Notes: a model not told the origin generated them from the letters alone. Numbered from the stretch's first letter, positions 44,078 to 52,612 are shown. The stretch: 64,000 nt of DNA from Fodinibacter sp963695175 (GCA_963695175.1 CAVOGG010000011.1:62001-126000), one strand, 5' to 3'. A program made the numbers and translations.

Positions 44078-46195
44078 ATGCCGAGCCCGACCCCACCCAC
44101 CGCCGAGCGCCGACCCCACGTGCGGGAGCACCACGGCGACCGCGTCGAGGACCCCTACGCCTGGATGCGCGACCTCGAGGACCCCGCCCTGCTGGCCCAC
44201 CTGGAGGCGGAGAACGCCTACGCCGAGGCCCGCACCGAGCACCTCGCGCCGCTGCGCTCGGCCATCGTCGAGGAGATCCGCTCGCGGGTGAAGGAGACCG
44301 ACCTCTCGGTGCCCGTCGCGAGCGGCCCCTGGTGGTACTACGCCCGCACCGTCGAGGGACTCCAGTACGCCGCCCAGGTGCGCGCCCCGCTCACCGACCC
44401 GGCCGTGCGACCCGACCCCGAGGCGGACGCCGTGCCGGGGGAGCAGGTCGTCGTCGACGGCAACGTCGAGGCGGGCGACAGCGAGTTCTTCTCGCTCGGG
44501 GCGCTCACCGTCAGCGCCGACCACCGGCTGGTGGCGTTCGCGGTCGACACCGCGGGCGACGAGCGCTTCGACCTGACCATCCGCGACATCGCCACCGGTG
44601 AGGTGCTCGACACCTCGATCACCGGCATCGGCTACGGCGTCGAGCTCAGCCGCGACGGGCAGTTCGCCTTCTACACCCGGCTCGACGAGGCGTGGCGACC
44701 TCACCAGCTGTGGCGGCACCGGGTCGGGGGAGACCCCGCCGACGACGTGCTGGTGCACCAGGAGGACGACGAGCGCTTCTGGATGGGCGTGGCGTCCAGT
44801 CGCGACGAGCGGTGGCTTCTGCTGGGGCTGGGGTCGAAGACGACCTCCGAGGTTCACGTCCTCGACGCCGACGACCCGCAGGGGCAGTGGCGGGTGCTGG
44901 CCCCGCGCCGCGAGGGGGTCGAGTACGACGTCGAGCCGGCCGCCGACCGCTTCCTCATCGTGCACAACACCCACACGCCCGACGCCGACCTCGCCTGGGC
45001 GCCCTTCGATGCCACGACCCACGAGCAGTGGGTGCCGTGGCTGGGCTCGGCGGAGGGCGAGCGGTTCGTGGCCGTCGACGCGTTCGACGACGCCACCGTG
45101 CTGAGCCTGCGCACGGGTGGGCTCACCGCGCTGCGCGTGCTGCCCCGCGACCCGTCCTCACCCTCCGGGCACGGCGAGCCGTGGGACGTCGCCGTCGACC
45201 AGGCGGTGCACTCGATCGGCCTGGGCGACAACCCGGAGCCGGCCCAGCGCGCCATCCAGGTCGTCGTCGAGTCGTGGGCCACGCCGCGCACCGTGCTCGA
45301 CGTCGACCTCGCGACCCGCGACCGCACGCTCCTCAAGCGACAGCCGGTGCTCGGCGACTTCGACGTCGCGAACTACACCGAGCACCGGGAGTGGGCCACG
45401 GCATCCGACGGCACGCGTGTGCCGGTCTCGGTGGTGCACCGGGTCGGCCTGGAAGCCGACGGCACCAACCCGGGCGTGGTCACGGCCTACGGCTCGTACG
45501 AGATCTCGTCGGACCCGTACTTCTCGGTGGCGCGGCTCAGCCTGCTCGACCGCGGGGTCGTCTACGCCGTCGCGCACGTGCGCGGTGGCGGCGAGATGGG
45601 CCGGCGCTGGTACGACGACGGCAAGCTGTTCTCGAAGACCAACACCTTCACCGACACGCTCGCCGCGGTGGACCACCTGGTGGCCTCGGGATGGGTGTCG
45701 AGTGACCTCGTCGGGCTCGAAGGTGGTTCTGCCGGAGGGCTGCTCGTCGGGGCGGTGCTCAACCTGGCCCCGGAGAAGTTCCGCGTGGCGCACGCCGCCG
45801 TGCCGTTCGTCGACGCCCTCACGACGATGCTGCAGCCCGACCTGCCGCTCACCGTGGGGGAGTGGGAGGAGTGGGGCAACCCGCTCGCGGACCCCGCGGT
45901 GTATGCCGCCATGCGCGCCTACGCGCCGTACGAGAACGTGCGCTCGGCCGACTACCCGGCGGTGCTGGCGACCTCGAGCCTGCACGACACCCGCGTCTAC
46001 GTCACCGAGCCGGCCAAGTGGGTCACCCGGTTGCGCGAGACCGTCACCAGCGACCCGCTGGACCGGCCCGTGCTGCTGCGCACCGAGCTCGCGGCCGGGC
46101 ACGGCGGGCGCAGCGGGCGGTACTCCGCGTGGGAGCAGATCGCCTGGGAGTGGGCCTTCGTGCTCGACCAGCTCGGCGCCACCGACCGCCTCTGA
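44078..46195 (+). CDS. ptrB: Oligopeptidase B / S9A prolyl oligopeptidase family peptidase
   Basis: 705 residues. The N-terminal half is a seven-blade propeller preceded by the family opening HGDRVEDPYAWMRDLEDP. The C-terminal hydrolase domain has the nucleophile in GLEGGSAGGLLVGAVLN (Ser near 555) and the catalytic His in ELAAGHGGRSGRYSAWEQ (near 672). YAVAHVRGGGEMGRRWYDDG and KTNTFTDTLAAVDHLV are diagnostic of oligopeptidase B, which cuts short peptides after Arg or Lys in the cytoplasm. There is no signal peptide. A palindromic repeat lies just behind it. Confidence 0.93.
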   Translation: MPSPTPPTAERRPHVREHHGDRVEDPYAWMRDLEDPALLAHLEAENAYAEARTEHLAPLRSAIVEEIRSRVKETDLSVPVASGPWWYYARTVEGLQYAAQVRAPLTDPAVRPDPEADAVPGEQVVVDGNVEAGDSEFFSLGALTVSADHRLVAFAVDTAGDERFDLTIRDIATGEVLDTSITGIGYGVELSRDGQFAFYTRLDEAWRPHQLWRHRVGGDPADDVLVHQEDDERFWMGVASSRDERWLLLGLGSKTTSEVHVLDADDPQGQWRVLAPRREGVEYDVEPAADRFLIVHNTHTPDADLAWAPFDATTHEQWVPWLGSAEGERFVAVDAFDDATVLSLRTGGLTALRVLPRDPSSPSGHGEPWDVAVDQAVHSIGLGDNPEPAQRAIQVVVESWATPRTVLDVDLATRDRTLLKRQPVLGDFDVANYTEHREWATASDGTRVPVSVVHRVGLEADGTNPGVVTAYGSYEISSDPYFSVARLSLLDRGVVYAVAHVRGGGEMGRRWYDDGKLFSKTNTFTDTLAAVDHLVASGWVSSDLVGLEGGSAGGLLVGAVLNLAPEKFRVAHAAVPFVDALTTMLQPDLPLTVGEWEEWGNPLADPAVYAAMRAYAPYENVRSADYPAVLATSSLHDTRVYVTEPAKWVTRLRETVTSDPLDRPVLLRTELAAGHGGRSGRYSAWEQIAWEWAFVLDQLGATDRL

Positions 46196-46205
46196 CCCCG
46201 CCCGA

Positions 46206-46302
46206 CCCCAACTTTTTCGCCCGATCCCAGGAAGCTCACCATCGCACCCGAACCGTTCCGGTGCGGAGGTGAACCTTCCCGCACCGGGCGAGAAAGTTGG
46301 GG
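46206..46302. repeat. Nested palindromic repeat, copy B (complete)
   Basis: A 97-bp near-palindrome. The termini CCCCAACTTTTTCGCCCG (46206-46223) and CGGGCGAGAAAGTTGGGG (46285-46302) match at 17 of 18 positions. Inner arms (GGAAGCTCACC against GGTGAACCTTCC) and a central hairpin GCACCCGAAC/GTTCCGGTGC follow. Its reverse complement aligns along its length with the element at 1124-1200. It sits between the convergent stops of ptrB and the Usp gene. Confidence 0.85.
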
Positions 46303-46308
46303 CAGCGG

Positions 46309-47172
46309 TCAGCGGGTCATCAGCAGGGGACAGTGCACGCGGCTGATCAGCCGCAGCGCCGTCGACCCGACGTGCAGGCCCTGGAACCCCCCGGAGCCGC
46401 GGCTGCCCACCACGAGCATGGCGGCCCCCTCGGTGCGGTCGACGAGCGCCTGGACGGGCTCGGAGCGCACCACCTCGTAGTCGACCTTGACGTCGGGGTC
46501 CTTGGCGCGGCGGGTCGCGATGGACGACTCGACGATCTTCTGGAGGTTGGCCTCGTAGGTGCTCCAGCTCGAGCTCGTCGACAGGGTGGGGTCGGTCGGG
46601 CTGTGCGCCTCCCAGGCGTGCAGCACGTCGAGCCAGCCTTCGGTGCGGGCCGCCTCGTCGAACGCGACACCCAGGGCGCGCAGTGACGGCTTGGAACCGT
46701 CGACCCCGACGACCACCCGGCCGCTGAGGGGGGAGCCGCCGGCCGTCTCATGGCCGACGACGAGCACCGGGCAGCGCGCGTGGGTGATGACCTGCATCGC
46801 GACGGCACCCACGCTGGTCCGGCTGAACACCCCGTGGCCCATCGCTCCGACCACCACCAGGGCGGCGGAGCGGGACGCGTCGACGAGGGCCTGGCTGGCG
46901 TAGCCGTCGCGGATGCCGGTGGTCACGGTGAGCGCGGGGTCGACGGCGTGGGCACGCGCCACGCCGTCGGCGACGAGTCGCTTCGCGTGGGTCGACACCA
47001 TCGCCGAGCCGTCGGACAGCTCTCCGAAGCCGAGCATCGGCAGGTCGGGAGCAAAGGCGTGCAGCACGTGCAGCGTGTACCCGCGGGCGCTCGCCACCTG
47101 GGCGGCCCGGGCGACCGCCGCCATGGACAGGGGGGACCCGTCGACCCCGACGACGACTCGTTGCTGGGCCAT
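46309..47172 (-). CDS. Tandem-domain universal stress protein
   Basis: 287 residues from ATG 47172, with GGAAAGGA at good spacing; a 43-codon longer ORF is not supported. Two Usp domains lie head to tail: VVVGVDGSPLSMAAVARAAQ with VVVGAMGHGVFSRTSVGAVA (about residues 5-145), and VVVGVDGSKPSLRALGVAF with VVGSRGSGGFQGLHVGSTAL (about 155-287). The second has the full Gly-x2-Gly-x9-Gly-Ser ATP motif; the first has Gly-Ala in place of Gly-Ser. The architecture resembles the DosR-controlled Usp proteins of mycobacteria, but no DosR box was identified. Confidence 0.92.
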   Translation of the reverse strand: MAQQRVVVGVDGSPLSMAAVARAAQVASARGYTLHVLHAFAPDLPMLGFGELSDGSAMVSTHAKRLVADGVARAHAVDPALTVTTGIRDGYASQALVDASRSAALVVVGAMGHGVFSRTSVGAVAMQVITHARCPVLVVGHETAGGSPLSGRVVVGVDGSKPSLRALGVAFDEAARTEGWLDVLHAWEAHSPTDPTLSTSSSWSTYEANLQKIVESSIATRRAKDPDVKVDYEVVRSEPVQALVDRTEGAAMLVVGSRGSGGFQGLHVGSTALRLISRVHCPLLMTR

Positions 47173-47351
47173 CACGGCATCCTTTCCGATCGCGAGAGTG
47201 TCGCGGCGGCGGGTCGCCAGGGGCGTCAGCTCTGACGTCGCCCGTCGTCGTGGGGATCGGCCCCACCCCCCGACCGTGGCACGCCCGGGGGCGGTGCGCA
47301 AGGGTGGCGGTCACCCGGCATGTCGCCGCCGCTGCCCGCGCCTCACCCATG

Positions 47352-47424
47352 CGACTGGTTGCGGGTCGCCCACGCCCGAGTGCCCGGAATCCGGGCCCGG
47401 GGGTGGGCGATCCGCAACCAGTCG
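47352..47424. repeat. Nested palindrome downstream of the S51 gene
   Basis: CGACTGGTTGCGGGTCGCCC (47352 on) pairs with GGGCGATCCGCAACCAGTCG (ending 47424), one mismatch in about 22 bp. The centre holds CCCGGA-AT-CCGGG, a second hairpin. It begins 10 nt after the stop codon of the minus-strand S51 gene and should terminate its transcript. Confidence 0.8.
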
Positions 47425-47433
47425 AGGTTCGGG

Positions 47434-49302
47434 TCAGGGGTGGAGGGCCTCCCCGTCGCCGAAGACGTCGAGCACGACGCCGCTCGCACCCATGGCGCCG
47501 TTCGCGCCGGTCCAGAAGGTGCCCTGCCGCCCGTCGGCCACCACGACCGAGGGGCCGCTCACCGACGCACCGGCCGGGGCCAGCACGACGGCCGAGCCGG
47601 CGGCGACACCGATGGCCGGCTGCCCGGGTGCCGCGGTGACGCCGGCGTAGAGGCGACCCCAGCGGTAGTCGTCGGCGAGGTGCGGCACGAGTGTCGCGGG
47701 CACGAGCGCGAGGCCGGGCAGCCACGCGGCGTCGTCGGCGCGGAAGGCCGCGACACCCTCCGCCTCGATCGCGTCGACGTCGGTCTCGGGCGCGTTCGCC
47801 TTCGCCGACCAGCGGGAGCCGAGCACGGCCGTCATCGCACCGTCGGCGAGCACGACCGGAGTCGTGCGCACGGCGGTCGTCACGGCATCCCGGAAGGCGG
47901 GGTCGGCCATCGTCGAGGCGAGCGCCGCGGGGTCGTCGCCGGCGAGCACGACCGCGGTGGCGCCGGCCAGGGTCTTGGACGTCCACCCCTTGCTGCCGTG
48001 GACCACCGTCGTCACGCTGCCGGCCCAGCCGGCCTTCTTGACGGCCTGGCCGTAGGCGTTGACCAGGGTGCTCGAGCCGGCCCCGCCGCCCAGCACGACC
48101 AGCCTGGCGGTCTTCGAGGTGCTCACCGCACGAGCCGCCGTGACGACGTCGCCGATCACGTCGCTGCCGAGCGTCCCGCCGCCGAGGAAGACCGTGCCGG
48201 CGACGGTCGAGGGGGATGCCGGGGCCGACCACGGTCCGCCGCTCGGGGTGGGCGGCGCCGTGCCGCCGTGGGTGAACACCCGCGAGGCCAGGTCGTAGGT
48301 GTCGCCGTCGGTCATCAGGTGGGTCAGCACCCTGCGGGCCGAGAGCGTGGCCGGGCTGCCGACCCACGAGTGGGTGGCGTGCAGCGTCTCAAGGTCGACG
48401 ATCGCCGCCGAGCTGTCACCGAAGAGGTCCGAGAGCACGACGTCGCCGGTGTCGCGGACGCCGGTGGCGTAGTCGACGCCGACACCCACCGGGCTGGCCC
48501 CGCCGAACCGCTCGTCGGCGGTCGCGAGGGTGGACAGCGTGCGGCCGAACCGGCCGCGCTGGTAGAAGTGCTGGTCGAAGATCGCCCGGGACGACCCGAC
48601 GGCGAGGCCGCGCTCGAGGTCGGCGTCGCCGTCGTCCCACCACATCAGCGTCGAGTCGCGCTGGAGGCCGAGCTCGGGGTTGTCGACCAGGGTGGTGTAG
48701 CCGTTGATCATGTTGCGCGACTCGACGGCCGCACCGGCGCTGGTGCCGCCGAGCACCACACCGCGCTGCCGCACGGCGGCGGTGATGGCCGTCTCGGCTG
48801 GGGTGTTGGCGAGCACGTCCATCGCGATCTCCTGGTCGCCGCCGAGCACGTAGATGCCGTCGGTCGTGGAGGCGTTGATGGCCGCGGAGCTGGCCGGGTT
48901 CAGGGCGTCGGCCCGGTTGAGGAGCACGGCCAGGGTCGCCGTGCAGCCGGTGAACGGTGGCGCGACGGTGGTTTCGCAGGCGGCGTCGACCTGGTCGGTG
49001 CGCTGCTGGGCGAGGACCAGGTTCGCCTTGCGCTCCTTGTCGGTGTTGCCGTAGGCGGCCGGCACGACCACGATGTCGATGCTGGGGCCGCTGGCCCCCT
49101 CGGCAGCGGCGCGGGCGAAGCCGGTGAGGGTGGAGTCCTCGTAGCCACCCCCGATCGGGGTGAGCACGGTGGGTTCGGCGCCGACAGCACCGGTGGACGA
49201 GGCCGTGACGGCCACCGGAGCGGCGACGACGGCCAGGGTGAGCAGGGTTGCTGCGGTGCTACGGCGGAGGGTGCGACGACGGGTACGAGGTTCCGGGGTC
49301 AT
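47434..49302 (-). CDS. Secreted tandem S51 (cyanophycinase-like) protein, second domain degenerate
   Basis: 622 residues with a Sec signal peptide (about 1-42). The first domain (about 45-330) is an S51 peptidase of the cyanophycinase type: GIYVLGGDQEIA, the nucleophile elbow VVLGGTSAGAAVES with Ser188, WWDDGDADLERGLAV and IFDQHFYQRGRFGR. The second domain (about 365-622) repeats the same fold (VFLGGGTLGSDVIGDV, VVLAGDDPAALA), but the nucleophile position reads VVLADGAMTAVLG, without Ser. Cyanophycinases degrade the Asp-Arg polymer cyanophycin; an extracellular form would scavenge it or another beta-Asp peptide. It is monocistronic and divergent from mtnA. Confidence 0.85.
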   Translation of the reverse strand: MTPEPRTRRRTLRRSTAATLLTLAVVAAPVAVTASSTGAVGAEPTVLTPIGGGYEDSTLTGFARAAAEGASGPSIDIVVVPAAYGNTDKERKANLVLAQQRTDQVDAACETTVAPPFTGCTATLAVLLNRADALNPASSAAINASTTDGIYVLGGDQEIAMDVLANTPAETAITAAVRQRGVVLGGTSAGAAVESRNMINGYTTLVDNPELGLQRDSTLMWWDDGDADLERGLAVGSSRAIFDQHFYQRGRFGRTLSTLATADERFGGASPVGVGVDYATGVRDTGDVVLSDLFGDSSAAIVDLETLHATHSWVGSPATLSARRVLTHLMTDGDTYDLASRVFTHGGTAPPTPSGGPWSAPASPSTVAGTVFLGGGTLGSDVIGDVVTAARAVSTSKTARLVVLGGGAGSSTLVNAYGQAVKKAGWAGSVTTVVHGSKGWTSKTLAGATAVVLAGDDPAALASTMADPAFRDAVTTAVRTTPVVLADGAMTAVLGSRWSAKANAPETDVDAIEAEGVAAFRADDAAWLPGLALVPATLVPHLADDYRWGRLYAGVTAAPGQPAIGVAAGSAVVLAPAGASVSGPSVVVADGRQGTFWTGANGAMGASGVVLDVFGDGEALHP

Positions 49303-49387
49303 GGACGCGAACCTAGCCAAGGGCACGGCGGTGCGCTCGCCGAGCCGGCCGCGACTGCGGTGTGGCGGTGCGGCATAGGCTGCGGAC

Positions 49388-50428
49388 ATGACGCTGATCG
49401 CCATCGAGTGGGACGACGACGCCGGCCGCGACGGGCGCGGCGCGGTGCGGCTCCTCGACCAGACCCTGCTGCCCGGAACCACCACGTACCGGGAGATCCT
49501 GACCACCGACGAGCTCGTCGTCGCGATCGCCGAGCTGGCCGTGCGGGGTGCCCCCGCCCTCGGGGTGGCGGGGGCGCTGGGGGTGGTGCTCGCGATGGAC
49601 GAGGGCGCCCGCGAGGGCTGGCACGGCGCACAGGTCCAGGCGGCGGTCGACCGCGTGCGGCACGCGCGCCCGACCGCGGTCAACCTCGCCTGGGGCGTCG
49701 ACCAGGTGCGCCCGCTGATGGATGCCGGCCGCGATGCCGTGCTCGTCGCGGCCCGCCGGGTCGCCACCGAGGACGAGGCCGCCAACCGCGAGCTGTCCCG
49801 GCTCGGCGCCGACTGGCTGCTCGCCCGGATCGACCGGCCGCGGCTGCGGGTGCTCACCCACTGCAACACCGGATCGCTCGCGACCTCGGCCTGGGGCACC
49901 GCCCTCGGCGTCATCCGTGAGCTGCACGCCCGCGACCGGCTCGAGCTGGTCTACGCCGACGAGACCCGCCCGCTGCTCCAGGGCTCTCGGTTGACCGCGT
50001 TCGAGCTGGCGGCCGACGGCATTCCGCACCGGGTGCAGGCCGACGGGGCCGCCGCCTCGACGATCCTTCGCGGGCTGGTCGACCTCGCCGTCGTCGGGGC
50101 CGACCGGATCGCCGCCAACGGCGACGCCGCGAACAAGATCGGCACCCTGGGGGTGGCGCTCGCCTGTCGCGACGCCGGCATCCCGTTCATGGTCGCGGCG
50201 CCGTGGTCGACGGTCGACCTGTCGATGGCCGACGGCGCACACATCGAGATCGAGGAGCGACCGGGTGAGGAGGTCACGGTGCTCGCGGGGGTGCGCCTGG
50301 CACCGGAGGTGTCACAGGGGTTCAACCCGGCGTTCGACGTCACGCCGGCGCGCCTGGTCGATGCCGTCGCGACCGAGCGTGGAGTGGCCGAGCCCCGCAG
50401 TGGCACCGATCTGCGGGCCCTCGCCTGA
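49388..50428 (+). CDS. mtnA: S-methyl-5-thioribose-1-phosphate isomerase
   Basis: 346 residues, eIF2B-like fold. It converts 5-methylthioribose-1-phosphate to 5-methylthioribulose-1-phosphate in salvage of the methylthioadenosine by-product of polyamine synthesis. Active-site segments are AVRGAPALGVAGALGVVLAM (near residue 53), VLTHCNTGSLAT with the catalytic Cys (near 158), and VVGADRIAANGDAANKIGT with the catalytic Asp (near 238). No mtnP or mtnK is adjacent; a class II aldolase gene lies 2 kb downstream. Ribosome-site evidence for the ATG is weak. Confidence 0.95.
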   Translation: MTLIAIEWDDDAGRDGRGAVRLLDQTLLPGTTTYREILTTDELVVAIAELAVRGAPALGVAGALGVVLAMDEGAREGWHGAQVQAAVDRVRHARPTAVNLAWGVDQVRPLMDAGRDAVLVAARRVATEDEAANRELSRLGADWLLARIDRPRLRVLTHCNTGSLATSAWGTALGVIRELHARDRLELVYADETRPLLQGSRLTAFELAADGIPHRVQADGAAASTILRGLVDLAVVGADRIAANGDAANKIGTLGVALACRDAGIPFMVAAPWSTVDLSMADGAHIEIEERPGEEVTVLAGVRLAPEVSQGFNPAFDVTPARLVDAVATERGVAEPRSGTDLRALA

Positions 50429-50493
50429 GGGCGGATGCCGGCCCGTTTCGTGCGCGCCCGGTGTCGCCGGACCGAATCGACATAAGTCCATTG

Positions 50494-50527
50494 CTTCATC
50501 CGCAACAAATGAAGATATGATCTTCAT
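50494..50527 (+). promoter_or_regulatory. satD promoter with overlapping palindromic operator
   Basis: ATGAAGAT-ATG-ATCTTCAT (50509-50527) is a perfect 8-3-8 palindrome ending one base before the satD ATG. A further half-site CTTCAT lies at 50494-50499. A good -10, TATGAT (50516-50521), lies inside the palindrome. With a TTGCTT at 50491-50496 it predicts transcription starting about at the ATG, hence a leaderless mRNA. A repressor on the palindrome would block the -10; the C-terminal HTH of SatD is the obvious candidate. Confidence 0.55.
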
Positions 50528-51223
50528 ATGAGCACGATGAAGGACCAGGCTTCACGGTGCGTCGTCATCGGCGACCTCGTCGGGTCGCGTGGCGCCCCCA
50601 ACCGGCGCGCCCTGCACCGGGCTGTCGAGCAGGCGCTGGTGAGCGTCAACGCGGTCATCCCCACGGTCACCGAGCTGCGGATCACCGTGGGAGACGAGTT
50701 CCAGGGGTCCTACGCGACCCTCGGGGCCGCGATCGAGGCGGCCCTACGGGTGCGCCTCGCGCTGCTGCCCACGGCCGACGTGCGGGTCGGCATCGGCCGT
50801 GGGCCGGTGCAGCTGCTCGACGCCGAGCGCGGCATCGAGGACGGCCCCGGGTGGTGGGCCGCCCGGTCCGCGATCGAGGCGGTCGAGCAGGCCGCCGGCC
50901 GTGCCGCCACCCGCCACCTGCGCACCGCGTACCACCCGGCACCACAGCTCGACGCTGCCGCCGACGCCCGCGAGCCGGACGCGAGCGGCCGTGGCGGTGA
51001 CGCGGATGCCGTCAACGCGGCACTGCTCTGTCGGGACCATCTGGTTGGCTCGTTGTCACAACGCTCGGTCCGACTACTGAGGGGGCTCATGGATCCGCAC
51101 ACCACCCAGAGCGAGCTGGCCACGCTCGAGGGCATCAGCGCCTCGGCCGTGTCCCAGCGCGTGCGCGCCGACGGCATCGGCGCGGTCCTCGCCGCCGAGG
51201 ACCTGCTTCGGGGCCTCGCGTGA
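50528..51223 (+). CDS. satD: SatD family protein with C-terminal helix-turn-helix
   Basis: 231 residues. The N-terminal part (CVVIGDLVGSRGAPNRRALH and ELRITVGDEFQGSYATLGAA) is the SatD family signature; the family is named from Streptococcus mutans secretion/acid tolerance genes and has no known biochemistry. The C-terminal 50 residues hold an HTH-like segment, TTQSELATLEGISASAVSQR. It is followed with a 4-nt overlap by a polytopic membrane protein, a pairing seen in other phyla. No ribosome site precedes either ATG (50528 or 50537), consistent with leaderless translation. Confidence 0.8.
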   Translation: MSTMKDQASRCVVIGDLVGSRGAPNRRALHRAVEQALVSVNAVIPTVTELRITVGDEFQGSYATLGAAIEAALRVRLALLPTADVRVGIGRGPVQLLDAERGIEDGPGWWAARSAIEAVEQAAGRAATRHLRTAYHPAPQLDAAADAREPDASGRGGDADAVNAALLCRDHLVGSLSQRSVRLLRGLMDPHTTQSELATLEGISASAVSQRVRADGIGAVLAAEDLLRGLA

Positions 51224-51996
51224 CGTGGCTGGCCGTCTGGCTCATCGGGGTGGGCCTGGCCGACCTCGTGCGCGCGGGCGTGGGGGCGAGCAGCACCGCG
51301 CTGCGCGTGGCCATGGCGGCGGGGGCCGCTGCGGTCGCCGCGCTCGCCGTGCTGACCGGCCTCACCGCGCCGGTCGACCTCGTCTGCCTGGCCGCCTCCC
51401 TGGTGCCGCTGGCGCTCTGGGTCCGGTGGTCCGCCGAGGCGGCCACCACCGGCGCCGGCCACTGGCGGGCCCTGACGGCCCTGGCCGCGGGAGTGGTGTG
51501 GCTCGTCGCGCTGAGCGGCTTTGCGTCGCCGGCCGGCGGGGTGTTCGAGCGCTGGCTGCAGTGGGCCGACCTGCCCCTCGTCGGTCAGGAGGCGTCGCCG
51601 ACCCACGTGCTGCTGGTCGTCGGCCTGCTGCTCGTCAACCTCGCCACCGCCAACGTCGTCGTGCGCCTGGTCCTGGTCGGGGTCGGGGCGATGCGTCCGG
51701 TGCTGCCCCTCGACCCCGACGGCCAGCCGCAGCCCTCCGACCAGCTGCGTGGCGGGCGGCTGCTCGGGCCGATGGAGCGGGTGCTCATCATCGGTCTCGG
51801 GCTCGCCGGTCAGCTCACGGCTGCCGGGCTGGTGATCGCCGCGAAGGGGCTGATCCGCTTTCCCGAGCTGCAGGCCAAGCGCGACGACCGCACCAGCGTC
51901 GACGGCGTGGGCATCGATGCCGTCACCGAGTACTTCCTCGTCGGGTCGTTCGTCTCGTGGCTGGTGGCCCTGGTGAGCCTGGCCCTCACACGCTGA
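51220..51996 (+). CDS. Polytopic membrane protein, SatD partner (DUF3307-like C-terminus)
   Basis: 258 residues with six to seven predicted helices. The C-terminal part, GPMERVLIIGLGLAGQLTAA then VIAAKGLIRFPELQAKRDD and EYFLVGSFVSWLVALVSL, resembles the conserved end of DUF3307 proteins encoded beside satD elsewhere (GxLER, AAKSxxRF, EYxLIGTxxS). The function is unknown. The GTG overlaps the satD stop as GTGA, so the two are translationally coupled. The 3' end overlaps the convergent aldolase gene by 11 nt. Confidence 0.7.
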   Translation: MTWLAVWLIGVGLADLVRAGVGASSTALRVAMAAGAAAVAALAVLTGLTAPVDLVCLAASLVPLALWVRWSAEAATTGAGHWRALTALAAGVVWLVALSGFASPAGGVFERWLQWADLPLVGQEASPTHVLLVVGLLLVNLATANVVVRLVLVGVGAMRPVLPLDPDGQPQPSDQLRGGRLLGPMERVLIIGLGLAGQLTAAGLVIAAKGLIRFPELQAKRDDRTSVDGVGIDAVTEYFLVGSFVSWLVALVSLALTR

Positions 51997-52612
51997 AGAT
52001 GTTGCCCTTCCACTGGGCCGGGAAGTCCGACGTCCGGTCACCGGCGAGCAGCAGCCGGTAGGTCATCGTCGCCGCCTCCTCGAGGTTCAGGGCCCGGCGC
52101 AGCGCCATCGACACCGTGTCGCCGAGCGTCGAGCAGCCGTGGTGGGCCAGCACCACGGCGTCGTGGTCGCGCGCGGCCTCGGCGGCCGCGTCGGCGATCT
52201 CCTGCGAGCCGGACGGGTGGAAGGGCACCCGCCCCGCGCTGCCCAGGTAGAACTGGTGGTCCAGGGTCGTGAACCGCAGCGGCGCACCGAGCATGTCGAC
52301 CAGCAGCACGTGCTGCGGGTGCAGGTGCACGATGCAGGCGACGTCGGGGCGCACGGCATACGTGCGCTCGTGCAGCTTCCACTCCACCGACGGGCGTGCA
52401 CCGCCGACCTGGTCCCCGTCGAGGGTGAGCTCGGCGAAGGCGTCCGGGGTGAGCCGGTCCAGCCAGGTGCCCGTCCCGGTGACCAGGAACCGGTCGGTGC
52501 CGGGCAGGCGCACCGACAGGTTGCCGCCGCTCGCCTGCACCAGCCCACGCTCGACGAGGTGGCGTCCGGCGTCGATCAGCTCGGCGGTGAGGGTCTCGCG
52601 CTGGGTCGTCAT
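51986..52612 (-). CDS. Class II aldolase/adducin family protein
   Basis: 208 residues from ATG 52612; a longer ORF adds a Pro/Arg-rich stretch and is not used. Family landmarks are SGGNLSVRLPGTDRFLVTGT (about residues 28-47), PSVEWKLHERTYAVRPDVAC with the catalytic Glu region (near 75-94), and zinc ligands in CIVHLHPQHV and VVLAHHGCSTLGDT. It could be a fuculose-phosphate-type aldolase, MtnB (methylthioribulose-1-phosphate dehydratase) or the aldolase of the DHAP shunt. Proximity to mtnA favours a thioribulose-phosphate substrate, as inference only. Confidence 0.85.
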   Translation of the reverse strand: MTTQRETLTAELIDAGRHLVERGLVQASGGNLSVRLPGTDRFLVTGTGTWLDRLTPDAFAELTLDGDQVGGARPSVEWKLHERTYAVRPDVACIVHLHPQHVLLVDMLGAPLRFTTLDHQFYLGSAGRVPFHPSGSQEIADAAAEAARDHDAVVLAHHGCSTLGDTVSMALRRALNLEEAATMTYRLLLAGDRTSDFPAQWKGNIFSV

